A DNA stretch of 5,744 nt from an uncultured Collinsella sp. (GCA_958418185.1 CATZEP010000096.1:1-5744); one strand, 5' to 3'; shown: positions 1 to 5,744, counted from the first letter of the stretch. The notes: generated from the letters alone by a model not told the origin. Program-made: numbers and translations.

Positions 1-2061
1 ACGGGGGAACTGCCCTCCGCACCGCCGAAGAACGCCGTCAGGCAGCCCGGCACCATGGTTGCCAAGGGCCTCGACGAGGCCGGTCTGGCACATGGCGAGG
101 TCCGTGTGATCTCGAGCCCGCGTCGTTTGGCTGCGCTCGTGGCCAACGTTGCCACCGCGACCGATGAGGTCCATGAGGTCAAGCGCGGTCCCGCGGCAAA
201 CATTGCCTTTGATGCCGACGGCAACGCCACCAAGGCTGCCCAGGGCTTCGCCCGCAAGTGCGGTGTGGCTGCCGAGGACCTGGTCCGTCGCGAGGACACC
301 GACGGCCGCGAGTACGTGTTCGCCGAGAAGAACATTCCCTCCGCACCGGCTACCCCGATCCTGACGGCCCTGTGCGAGAAGACTATCGCCGGCCTGCAGT
401 GGCCCAACTACCGCAGCCAGCGCTGGGGCCACGAGCACGCTACGTTTGTTCGTCCGGTCCGTTGGATCTGCTGCCTTTTGGGTGAGGACGTTGTGCCCGT
501 GTCGTTTGCCGACGTGACGAGCGGCAACACCACGCGTGGCCATCGCGTGCTTGGCCCCGGTGACCATGTGGTCGCCAGCCCCGCCGTCTACGAGCGGGTG
601 CTCGAGGACGCCGGCGTGCTCTCTGCCGAGCGTCGCCGTGAGGCTATCCTTGCCGGTATCGCCGAAGTCGAGGCCGCTCGCCCCGGCTGCCATGTCGACA
701 CGCCCAAGAAGGTCTTTGAGGAGGTCATTAACCTCTGCGAGTGGCCGACGGTGCTCGTCGGTACCTTCGATGAGGAGTTCCTCAAGGTCCCGCACGAGAT
801 CATCTGCGAGTCCATGCTCACCAACCAGCGCTACTTCCCGATCTATGACGGCGAGGGTAGGCTTACGCGTGAGTTCGTGGTCGTTTCCAACAGCAAGCCC
901 GAGAATGCCGAGCGCGTGATCGACGGCAACGAGCGCGTCGTGCGCGCCCGTCTGGACGACGCCAAGTTCTTCTACGAGGAGGACCTGAAGATCTCCCTCG
1001 ACGAGTTCCGCGAGCGTCTGGCCAAGGTCGCCTTCCAGGAGAAGCTCGGTAGCGTGCTCGCCAAGTCCGAGCGTATTGAGCAGCTCGCGCTCGCCATCGC
1101 CCGTGAGGCCCATCTGGGCGCCCACCTTGCTGCAGACGCTGCTCGCGCTGCGCACCTGTGCAAGGCAGACCTGGTATCCAACGCCGTCGTCGAGTTCACG
1201 AGCCAGCAGGGCGTGATGGGCGGTTACTACGCTATCGCGATGGGGGAGAACGACGAGGTCGCCCACGCCATTCGCGATCATTATCGTCCCCGCTTTGCCG
1301 GTGACGAGCTGCCCGAGGGCACCGCTGGCTGCATCGTGGCCTGCGCCGACAAGCTCGATACCATTGCCGGTATCTTTGCCATCGGCGAGCCCCCGACCGG
1401 CTCCTCCGACCCGTACGCGCTGCGTCGCGCCGCCATCGGCATCATCAACATCCTGCGCGATCGCCTGCCGATTGACCCCACGTCGCTCATCGACTTCGCC
1501 CTTGAGCTCTATAGCGAGCAAGGCATTGAGTTCGACGCCGTCGAGGTCGCCCAACAGGTCCGTGACTTCTTCCATGGCCGCCTGGTGAGCATGGCCCGCG
1601 ACGAGAAGATTCCGGCCGATACCGTCGCCGCCGTTTCCGCGGTGCACATCATCGCTCCGTCCGTCTTCTTCGCCCGCTGCGCCGCGCTCGACGAGGCTCG
1701 CAAGAACGATGCCGAGACCTTCGACAACCTGGCTACCGCCTATGCCCGTGCCGCTCACATCTCCAAGCCCGAGCTGGGTGCGGAGTACGACCGCAGCCTG
1801 ATGGGCGAGGTCGAGCTCGCGCTCGCCGACGCCTCCGAGGCTGCTCAGACCGCTGTCGATGACGCCCTTGCTGCCGAGGATTACCCGGCCGCATTTGCCG
1901 CCCTTGCAGCTCTGCGTGCCCCCATCGACCGCTTCTTCGACGAGGTTATGGTCATGGACAAGGACGAGCAGCTCCGCGATAATCGCCTTAAGCTGCTCAA
2001 CCGCTTCGAGGCCGTTTTCTCCGGCATCGCCAACATCGGTGAGCTTGCCCGCAAAAAGTAA
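1..2061 (+). CDS. glyS: Glycyl-tRNA synthetase beta subunit, 5'-truncated by window edge
   Basis: This is the beta chain of the two-subunit (alpha2beta2) glycyl-tRNA synthetase. It acts in the cytoplasm with the GlyQ alpha chain to charge tRNA-Gly, and the beta chain supplies most tRNA recognition. The frame is open from base 1, where TGELPS matches the IGTEELP motif found about ten residues into the family. The ATG at 55 is therefore an internal Met, and the true start lies just outside the window. Numbering codons from base 1, the family blocks are WPNYRSQRWG (from 134), the PHEII...TNQRYFP block (264-281), GNERVVRARLDDAKFFYEED (from 309), KADLV...QQGVMGGYYA, ADKLDTIAGIF...PTGSSDPYALRR (449-476), and a C-terminal DALR-like anticodon-binding end with DNRLKLL. 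It has 686 visible residues and a TAA stop, close to the usual family length of about 690. glyQ would be expected just upstream but is not visible. Codon use is strongly GC-biased, as in ppdK, which suits high expression. Confidence 0.97.
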   Translation, partial: TGELPSAPPKNAVRQPGTMVAKGLDEAGLAHGEVRVISSPRRLAALVANVATATDEVHEVKRGPAANIAFDADGNATKAAQGFARKCGVAAEDLVRREDTDGREYVFAEKNIPSAPATPILTALCEKTIAGLQWPNYRSQRWGHEHATFVRPVRWICCLLGEDVVPVSFADVTSGNTTRGHRVLGPGDHVVASPAVYERVLEDAGVLSAERRREAILAGIAEVEAARPGCHVDTPKKVFEEVINLCEWPTVLVGTFDEEFLKVPHEIICESMLTNQRYFPIYDGEGRLTREFVVVSNSKPENAERVIDGNERVVRARLDDAKFFYEEDLKISLDEFRERLAKVAFQEKLGSVLAKSERIEQLALAIAREAHLGAHLAADAARAAHLCKADLVSNAVVEFTSQQGVMGGYYAIAMGENDEVAHAIRDHYRPRFAGDELPEGTAGCIVACADKLDTIAGIFAIGEPPTGSSDPYALRRAAIGIINILRDRLPIDPTSLIDFALELYSEQGIEFDAVEVAQQVRDFFHGRLVSMARDEKIPADTVAAVSAVHIIAPSVFFARCAALDEARKNDAETFDNLATAYARAAHISKPELGAEYDRSLMGEVELALADASEAAQTAVDDALAAEDYPAAFAALAALRAPIDRFFDEVMVMDKDEQLRDNRLKLLNRFEAVFSGIANIGELARKK

Positions 2062-2068
2062 GCCAGCC

Positions 2069-2082
2069 TGCGCGTAAGCGCA
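2069..2082 (+). other. Intercistronic hairpin with GTAA tetraloop
   Basis: TGCGC and GCGCA form a perfect 5-bp stem closed by GTAA, which in RNA is a GNRA-type tetraloop on a C-G pair and so is unusually stable for its size. It lies 7 bases after the glyS stop and touches the A-run of the next ribosome binding site. No T-run follows, so it is not an intrinsic terminator. It could mark a processing or stability boundary, or tune access to the PDRP ribosome binding site. The stem is seen directly; its role is inferred. Confidence 0.5.
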
Positions 2083-2083
2083 A

Positions 2084-2089
2084 AAGGAG
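2084..2089 (+). promoter_or_regulatory. Ribosome binding site of PDRP gene
   Basis: AAGGAG lies 6 bases before the ATG at 2096, a near-ideal Shine-Dalgarno match and spacing. This fixes the PDRP start. It sits directly behind the small GNRA hairpin in the glyS-PDRP gap. Confidence 0.8.
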
Positions 2090-2095
2090 CCCCGC

Positions 2096-2971
2096 ATGGA
2101 TTGCCCGGTCACCGCTCGTCCCACCGTTATCGTTATCTCCGACTCGCTCGGTGATACCGCTTGTGAGGTGGTGCTTGCGGCGTCCGGGCAATTTGATGAA
2201 GGGGCTTTTCGTTTGTTGCGCCTGCCCAAGGTGAACTCGGTGGAGCAGGTCAAGTCGTTTGTGGGCCCGCGCGTTGATGCGGACCATCGCGATATTGCCG
2301 TGTTCCACACCATTGTCGATCCGGCGCTTCGCGCCCGCGTGCTCGATTACCTGGGCATGCTGCATATTCGTTCGGTTGACCTGATCGGCCCAGCGCTCGC
2401 CGTGCTGTCGTCGCTCATTGGTGTGCCGCCCAAGGGCGTCGCGGGCGTGATTCACAAGAGCGATGACCGCTATTTCCATCGTATCGAGGCCATGGAGTAT
2501 TTCGTTGAGCACGATGACGGGCGCGGTTCCGATGATCTGTCGGGGGCCGATATCGTGCTGCTGGGTGTATCGCGCACGTCCAAGACGCCGCTGTCGATGT
2601 ATTTGGCCTATCAGGGCTACAAGGTTGCCAATGTTCCGTTGGCACATGGCATGGAGCCGCCGAAGTCTATTTACGAGATTGACCCGATGCGGTTGTTTGG
2701 CCTGATTTCGACCGTTGACGTCATCTCTGAGATTCGCGATAGCCGCTTGGGCGATGACTATGCTCGCGCCGTCGCCGGCTCCTATGCCGAGCCCGAGAGC
2801 GTGCGCAGCGAGCTCGAGGAAGCCCGTGCCCTCATGAAGCGTCTGGGCTGCTTTGTGGTGCGTACCGATGGCAAAGCGATTGAGGAGAGCGCCTCCGAGA
2901 TCATCGGTCATTTGATGGAAATCCAAGAAGCCCGTGCCCGCCGCGCCGCCCGCCGAGGTCAGCAAAGCTAA
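2096..2971 (+). CDS. PDRP: PPDK regulatory protein: bifunctional Ser/Thr kinase and phosphorylase (DUF299 family)
   Basis: This 291-residue protein belongs to the PDRP/PpsR family (Pfam Kinase-PPPase, DUF299; usual length about 270-280). Known members inactivate PPDK or PEP synthase by ADP-dependent phosphorylation of an active-site threonine. They reactivate the enzyme by Pi-dependent removal of that phosphate, releasing PPi. Visible family marks are ISDSLGDTA near the N-terminus, DLIGPAL, YFHRIEAMEYFVEHDDG (H139-D140-D141-G142), the P-loop-like GVSRTSKTP (G157 to P165, Lys163), LSMYLAYQGYKVANVPL, and the C-terminal AIEESASEI. The tail is rich in Arg and Ala. With ppdK as the next gene, PPDK is the likely target rather than PEP synthase. 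The gene follows glyS by 34 bases on the same strand, probably as one transcript. It uses more G/T-ending codons (TTG, GCG, GGG, GTG) than glyS or ppdK, consistent with lower expression. It ends in TAA; no convincing terminator follows. Confidence 0.95.
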   Translation: MDCPVTARPTVIVISDSLGDTACEVVLAASGQFDEGAFRLLRLPKVNSVEQVKSFVGPRVDADHRDIAVFHTIVDPALRARVLDYLGMLHIRSVDLIGPALAVLSSLIGVPPKGVAGVIHKSDDRYFHRIEAMEYFVEHDDGRGSDDLSGADIVLLGVSRTSKTPLSMYLAYQGYKVANVPLAHGMEPPKSIYEIDPMRLFGLISTVDVISEIRDSRLGDDYARAVAGSYAEPESVRSELEEARALMKRLGCFVVRTDGKAIEESASEIIGHLMEIQEARARRAARRGQQS

Positions 2972-3032
2972 CTCATTGGGGTAGCTAAAAATTCACCGTC
3001 CTTAAAATACTATCTAAAAATAATGCACGATA

Positions 3033-3052
3033 TTGGTAAAGCGATTTAGCAA
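3033..3052. promoter_or_regulatory. LacI/GalR-like operator candidate, upstream copy
   Basis: This is a 20-bp imperfect palindrome, TTGGTAAAGC then GATTTAGCAA, with 8 of 10 base pairs matching and a central CpG at 3042-3043. The layout of A/T half-sites around a central CG is typical of operators for LacI/GalR-family repressors, including CcpA-type catabolite sites. It lies about 12 bp upstream of the candidate -35 box. The symmetry is seen directly; the protein family is inferred, and no regulator gene is in the window. Confidence 0.4.
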
Positions 3053-3085
3053 AGAACTTGCATTTGACCTGCAATTTTCTTGCAG
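3049..3085. repeat. Two GCAA-N5-TTGC dyads spaced 22 bp
   Basis: GCAA-agaac-TTGC (3049-3061) and GCAA-ttttc-TTGC (3071-3083) have the same arms and 5-base spacer, and their centres are 22 bp apart, about two helical turns. The second extends to a perfect 6-bp dyad, CTGCAA-ttttc-TTGCAG (3069-3085). The pair overlaps the candidate -35 box and the spacer, where a bound regulator would affect RNA polymerase. The half-sites resemble the TTTGC/GCAAA type recalled for actinobacterial RamB/PrpR regulators of acetate and propionate metabolism; that link is tentative. Confidence 0.4.
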
Positions 3086-3094
3086 TGGTATCTT
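3064..3094 (+). promoter_or_regulatory. Candidate ppdK promoter with extended -10
   Basis: The -35 box is TTGACC (3064-3069; 5 of 6 to TTGACA). The -10 box is TATCTT (3089-3094; 4 of 6 to TATAAT), preceded by TG at 3086-3087, which gives an extended TGnTATCTT element. The 19-base spacer is long, and an extended -10 can partly compensate for that. Transcription would begin near 3100-3103, leaving a leader of about 170 bases. It sits in the most A+T-rich part of the gap. Confidence 0.45.
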
Positions 3095-3099
3095 CATAA

Positions 3100-3115
3100 G
3101 GTAACCACCTTTACC
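3100..3115. promoter_or_regulatory. GGTAA-N6-TTACC dyad at predicted transcript start
   Basis: GGTAA (3100-3104) and TTACC (3111-3115) form a perfect 5-bp inverted repeat with a 6-base spacer, the same layout as GGTAA-N6-TTAGC at 3035-3050. It covers the predicted +1, a usual repressor position. An overlapping alternative dyad, AAGGT-aacc-ACCTT (3098-3111), could fold as a 5'-end RNA hairpin, so it may act at the RNA level instead. It lacks the central CpG of the upstream copy. Confidence 0.35.
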
Positions 3116-3147
3116 TACCGTTTACCGCCGCATTTATCACGTTTACC
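3110..3147. repeat. Phased TTTACC direct repeats in ppdK leader
   Basis: TTTACC occurs at 3110-3115, 3121-3126 and 3142-3147, and the near match TTTATC at 3133-3138. Successive starts are 11, 12 and 9 bp apart, close to one helical turn each. The last two exact copies extend to CGTTTACC (3119-3126 and 3140-3147), exactly 21 bp apart. CGTTTACC is also a half-site type seen in LacI-family operators. Another TTTACC lies inside the start of ppdK (3289-3294). The repeats are seen directly; their function is unknown. Confidence 0.4.
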
Positions 3148-3204
3148 AAACCCCTCGCCCTCTACGCAAGCCCGCTCAACGTCCGCCGTATAGTTCCCTC
3201 ACGG

Positions 3205-3219
3205 CCCGCATCCGGCGGG
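3205..3219 (+). other. GC hairpin in ppdK leader
   Basis: CCCGC (3205-3209) and GCGGG (3215-3219) form a 5-bp all-GC stem around a 5-base loop, about 50 bases before the ppdK start. No T-run follows, so it is not a classical terminator. It may simply structure the leader RNA; stems this short also arise by chance in GC-rich DNA. Confidence 0.3.
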
Positions 3220-3257
3220 TCGATTCGTCACCAAGGTCGTGCGCGAGAGCGCATGGA

Positions 3258-3262
3258 AGGGG
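3258..3262 (+). promoter_or_regulatory. Ribosome binding site of ppdK
   Basis: AGGGG within the purine run GGAAGGGGAAG (3255-3265) lies 7 bases before the GTG at 3270. It supports GTG as the start. The resulting N-terminus (KRVYRF, then LGGKGANLAEM) lines up with known PPDKs. The out-of-frame ATG at 3253 has no comparable site. Confidence 0.75.
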
Positions 3263-3269
3263 AAGTATC

Positions 3270-5744
3270 GTGAGCGATTGCAAGAGGGTTTACCGTTTTG
3301 GAACCGACGCCCAGGGCACCTGTGTCACTGAGGGCGACAAGTCCATGAACTTCGTGCTTGGCGGCAAGGGCGCAAACCTTGCCGAGATGAGCCGCATCGG
3401 TCTGCCGGTTCCCGGTGGCTTTACCATTACCTGCCAGACCTGTGTCGAGTACTCCAGTGCCGGCAACGTCTGGCCCGAAGGCGCACTCGATGAGATCGTT
3501 GCCGCCGAGGCCGACCTCGAGGCCCGCTGCGGCAAGAAGCTCGGCGACGCCTCCGATCCGCTGCTCGTGTCGGTTCGCTCGGGCGCTCCGTTCTCCATGC
3601 CCGGCATGATGGACACGGTCCTCAACTTGGGCCTCAACGACGATTCCGTCCAGGGTCTCATCGCCCAGACGCAAAACCCGCGTTTTGCCTGGGATAGCTA
3701 CCGCCGCTTTATCCAGATGTTCTCCAACGTCGTTATGGGTGTTGACGCCGACCTGTTCGAGAACGCCCTGACTCAGGCCCGCCTGGTCGCCGGCGTTCGT
3801 GTCGATTCCGAGCTTTCGGCCGAAGACCTGCAGGAGCTCGTCGAGACCTTTAAGAGCATCTTCTCCGACAACGTTGAGGCCGCCCTGTATCCCGAGCTCG
3901 ACGTTGCCGACGGCAAGCCCGTCTTCCCGCATAATCCGGAGCTCCAGCTGCGCCTTGCCATCCAGGCCGTCTTTGGCAGCTGGATGAACGAGCGCGCCTG
4001 CATCTACCGCAAGCAGCATGGCATTTCCGACGAGCTCGGCACCGCCGTCAACGTGCAGGCCATGGCCTTTGGCAACAAGGGCGAGACCTCTGCGACCGGC
4101 GTCGCCTTTACGCGCAACCCGGCCGACGGCACCAAGGAGTTCTACGGTGACTTTTTGGTAAACGCCCAGGGCGAGGACGTCGTCGCCGGTATCCGCAACA
4201 CCGAGCCCATCGCCGACCTCAAGACCACCCCGGGCCTCGAGTCCGCTGGTGAAGAGCTCGAGCGCGTGTTCCTGACGCTCGAGGACCATTACCGCGATAT
4301 GTGCGATATTGAGTTCACCATCGAGCAGGGCAAGCTCTGGATGCTCCAGACTCGCGTGGGCAAGCGCACTGCCACTGCTGCCCTGCGCATCGCCATCGAA
4401 ATGGTCGAGGAGGGCCTGATCACCCGCGAGGAGGCCGTGGCCCGTATCGATCCCGCCCAGCTCGACCAGCTTTTGCACCCGCAGTTTGATGCCTCCAAGA
4501 AGTATGAGGCTCTGGCCAGCGGTCTTAACGCCAGCCCTGGTGCCGCCGTGGGCGAAGTCGTGTTCTCGAGCGATGATGCCGTCGCGCGCGCCAATGAGGG
4601 CCACAAGGTCATTTTGGTTCGCTGGGAGACCAACCCCGATGACCTGAAGGGCATGGTCGCCGCCGAGGGTATCCTGACCAGCCACGGTGGCAAGACGAGC
4701 CATGCCGCCGTTATCGCTCGCGGTATGGGCACGCCCTGCGTCTGCGGCGTCGAGCGCTTCCATATCGACGCCGCCGAGAAGGTCGTGCGCATCGAGGGCA
4801 GCGACCGCGTGCTGCATGAGGGCGATGTCATCTCCATCGACGGCACCCAGGGTATCGTCGTCGACGGCGCTGTCGATTTGGTCTCCGCCGAGCTCACCGG
4901 CGACCTGGACACCATCCTGTCCTGGGCCGACGAGATTCGTCTGGACGAGACCTGTGGCCACGCCAACCATGTGCGCGTCAACGCCGACAACCCCGAGGAC
5001 GCCGAGCTCGCCCTCGAGTTTGGTGCCGAGGCCATTGGCCTGTGCCGCACCGAGCATATGTTCCTGGGCGACCGTAAGAACATCATCCAGAGCTTTATCC
5101 TGTCTGACGATGAGGCCGTGAAACAGCAGGCCCTGGCCGACCTGCTCAAGGTTCAGACCGAGGACTTCCTGGCGATGTTCAAGACCATGTCCGGTCGCGA
5201 TGTGGTCGTTCGCTTGCTCGATCCGCCGCTTCATGAGTTCCTGGATAATCCACGCGAGCTCGAGGTCGCCATCACCAAGAAGGAAGCCGCTGGCGCCAAC
5301 GAGGAAGAGCTTGCCGCTCTGCGCACCCGCCTGCGTCGTATCGACGGCATGGTCGAGTCCAACCCGATGCTCGGCCTGCGCGGTGTGCGCCTGTCCGTCG
5401 TCTTCAGCGACCTGCCACTCATGCAAGTTCGCGCCGTGGCCACGGCTGCTGCCCGCCTTATCAAGGAGGGCGTCGACCCGCGCCCCGAGATCATGGTTCC
5501 GCTCGTTTCCATTACGGCCGAGCACGTTCAGACTCGCGAAGTCATCGAGCGCGTGATCGCCGAGGTTTCCGCCGAGGAGGGCGTCGAGCTCAATATTCCC
5601 GTGGGCACGATGCTCGAGCTGCCGCGTGCCTGCATGGTTGCCGACGAGATCGCGCAGCATCCTGACTTCTTCTGCTTTGGCACCAATGACCTCACCCAGA
5701 CGACCTTCGGCTTCTCTCGTGACGATGCCGAGGCCAAGTTCATC
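3270..5744 (+). CDS. ppdK: Pyruvate, phosphate dikinase, 3'-truncated by window edge
   Basis: This cytoplasmic enzyme interconverts pyruvate + ATP + Pi with PEP + AMP + PPi by passing phosphate through a histidine. The frame runs 825 codons from a GTG start to the window edge without a stop; the family is about 870-900 residues. The N-terminal ATP-grasp domain shows LGGKGANLAEM (Lys33), VRSGAPFSMPGMMDT (Arg103) and DIEFTIE...LQTRVGKRT (Glu348, Gln360, Arg362). The central swivelling phosphohistidine domain has GGKTSHAAVIARGMG with catalytic His478 and Thr476, the residue PDRP would modify. The C-terminal PEP/pyruvate barrel shows GLCRTEHMF (Arg593), RLLDPPLHEF (Arg648), GTMLELPR (Glu783) and GTNDLTQ (Asn806, Asp807). 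The catalytic Cys near the C-terminus, expected around residue 869, is outside the window. All visible key residues are intact, so the enzyme looks active. PEP synthase and PTS enzyme I share the His domain, but the PPDK-type ATP-grasp and GGxTSH motifs decide for PPDK. It lies 298 bases after PDRP, with its own candidate promoter. Confidence 0.98.
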   Translation, partial: MSDCKRVYRFGTDAQGTCVTEGDKSMNFVLGGKGANLAEMSRIGLPVPGGFTITCQTCVEYSSAGNVWPEGALDEIVAAEADLEARCGKKLGDASDPLLVSVRSGAPFSMPGMMDTVLNLGLNDDSVQGLIAQTQNPRFAWDSYRRFIQMFSNVVMGVDADLFENALTQARLVAGVRVDSELSAEDLQELVETFKSIFSDNVEAALYPELDVADGKPVFPHNPELQLRLAIQAVFGSWMNERACIYRKQHGISDELGTAVNVQAMAFGNKGETSATGVAFTRNPADGTKEFYGDFLVNAQGEDVVAGIRNTEPIADLKTTPGLESAGEELERVFLTLEDHYRDMCDIEFTIEQGKLWMLQTRVGKRTATAALRIAIEMVEEGLITREEAVARIDPAQLDQLLHPQFDASKKYEALASGLNASPGAAVGEVVFSSDDAVARANEGHKVILVRWETNPDDLKGMVAAEGILTSHGGKTSHAAVIARGMGTPCVCGVERFHIDAAEKVVRIEGSDRVLHEGDVISIDGTQGIVVDGAVDLVSAELTGDLDTILSWADEIRLDETCGHANHVRVNADNPEDAELALEFGAEAIGLCRTEHMFLGDRKNIIQSFILSDDEAVKQQALADLLKVQTEDFLAMFKTMSGRDVVVRLLDPPLHEFLDNPRELEVAITKKEAAGANEEELAALRTRLRRIDGMVESNPMLGLRGVRLSVVFSDLPLMQVRAVATAAARLIKEGVDPRPEIMVPLVSITAEHVQTREVIERVIAEVSAEEGVELNIPVGTMLELPRACMVADEIAQHPDFFCFGTNDLTQTTFGFSRDDAEAKFI

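Larger units (their letters stand above)
2972..3269. other. Intergenic regulatory region upstream of ppdK
   Basis: This 298-base gap has no supportable gene. Roughly 2985-3100 is A+T-rich compared with the flanking genes, as promoter DNA often is. It contains a candidate promoter (3064-3094), two GGTAA-N6-TTA(C/G)C dyads (3035-3050, 3100-3115), two GCAA-N5-TTGC dyads (3049-3061, 3071-3083) and TTTACC direct repeats (3110-3147). The second half is GC-richer and holds a GC hairpin (3205-3219) and the ppdK ribosome binding site. A second -10-like hexamer, TATAGT (3189-3194), has no matching -35 and is a weaker promoter alternative. I see no stem plus T-run that would terminate the PDRP transcript, so read-through into ppdK is possible. 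Confidence 0.75.

Noticed and set aside
55..57. ATG at 55 as the start of glyS
   Set aside because: The frame is open to base 1 and the residues before this Met match the N-terminal IGTEELP motif, so the gene continues off the left edge.
1997..2965. 322-codon minus-strand open frame opposite PDRP and the glyS end
   Set aside because: It is also codon-register antisense to PDRP, with its stop at TCA 1997. No recognisable domain is seen, and the + strand gene is well supported.
2966..2986. AGCTA-N11-TAGCT dyad over the PDRP stop, as a terminator
   Set aside because: The 5-bp A/T-containing stem with an 11-base loop is weak and is followed by A residues, not a T-run.
3189..3194. TATAGT as the main ppdK -10 box
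   Set aside because: It matches 5 of 6 bases but has no recognisable -35 at suitable spacing (the sequence about 17 bases upstream is GCAAGC). It is kept only as an alternative.
4687..5121. Other-frame + strand ORFs inside ppdK and glyS
   Set aside because: Their translations are rich in Ser, Arg, Pro and Ala, as GC-rich shadow frames are. They lack ribosome binding sites and overlap strongly supported genes.
3228..5660. 810-codon open frame on the minus strand, opposite ppdK
   Set aside because: It is in exact codon register with ppdK, so it stays open simply because that stretch of ppdK uses no TTA, CTA or TCA codons, the reverse complements of stops. It ends where TCA appears at 3228, upstream of the ppdK start. 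The translation is low-complexity (rich in Gly, Ala, Leu, Asp, His) with no recognisable domain, while the + strand encodes an unmistakable PPDK.

Overview
The window is GC-rich and densely coded, with three genes on the + strand. They are the nearly complete 3' part of glyS (glycyl-tRNA synthetase beta subunit, cut by the left edge), a complete DUF299-family regulatory kinase/phosphotransferase (PDRP), and the first 825 codons of ppdK (pyruvate, phosphate dikinase, cut by the right edge). GC-rich codon choice, a separate-subunit GlyRS and a PDRP/PPDK pair suggest a GC-rich anaerobe. A Coriobacteriia-type actinomycete such as Collinsella would fit. That placement is inferred from gene content and codon use and was not checked by any search.

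Layout: glyS (1-2061) ends 34 bases before PDRP (2096-2971). The short gap holds a perfect 5-bp hairpin with a GNRA-type loop directly in front of a strong ribosome binding site, so these two genes are probably co-transcribed. A 298-base gap (2972-3269) follows. Its first half is clearly richer in A+T than the genes and holds a candidate promoter surrounded by short symmetric and phased repeats. ppdK (3270 to the edge) starts with GTG behind a good ribosome binding site. The long minus-strand frame opposite ppdK is a codon-register shadow, not a gene.

How the genes work together: PPDK interconverts pyruvate + ATP + Pi with PEP + AMP + PPi through a phosphohistidine. PDRP switches that enzyme by phosphorylating, and removing phosphate from, the threonine two residues before the catalytic histidine. 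Both residues are visible in this PPDK (Thr476, His478). The window therefore holds a metabolic enzyme and its dedicated post-translational switch side by side. The switch is apparently transcribed with glyS, while ppdK has its own regulated promoter.

No wholly new system is visible. The genes are familiar families. The part most worth a second look is the ppdK upstream region: two GGTAA-N6-TTA(C/G)C dyads bracket the promoter core, two GCAA-N5-TTGC dyads sit 22 bp apart across the -35 region, and TTTACC copies lie at roughly helical spacing in the leader.
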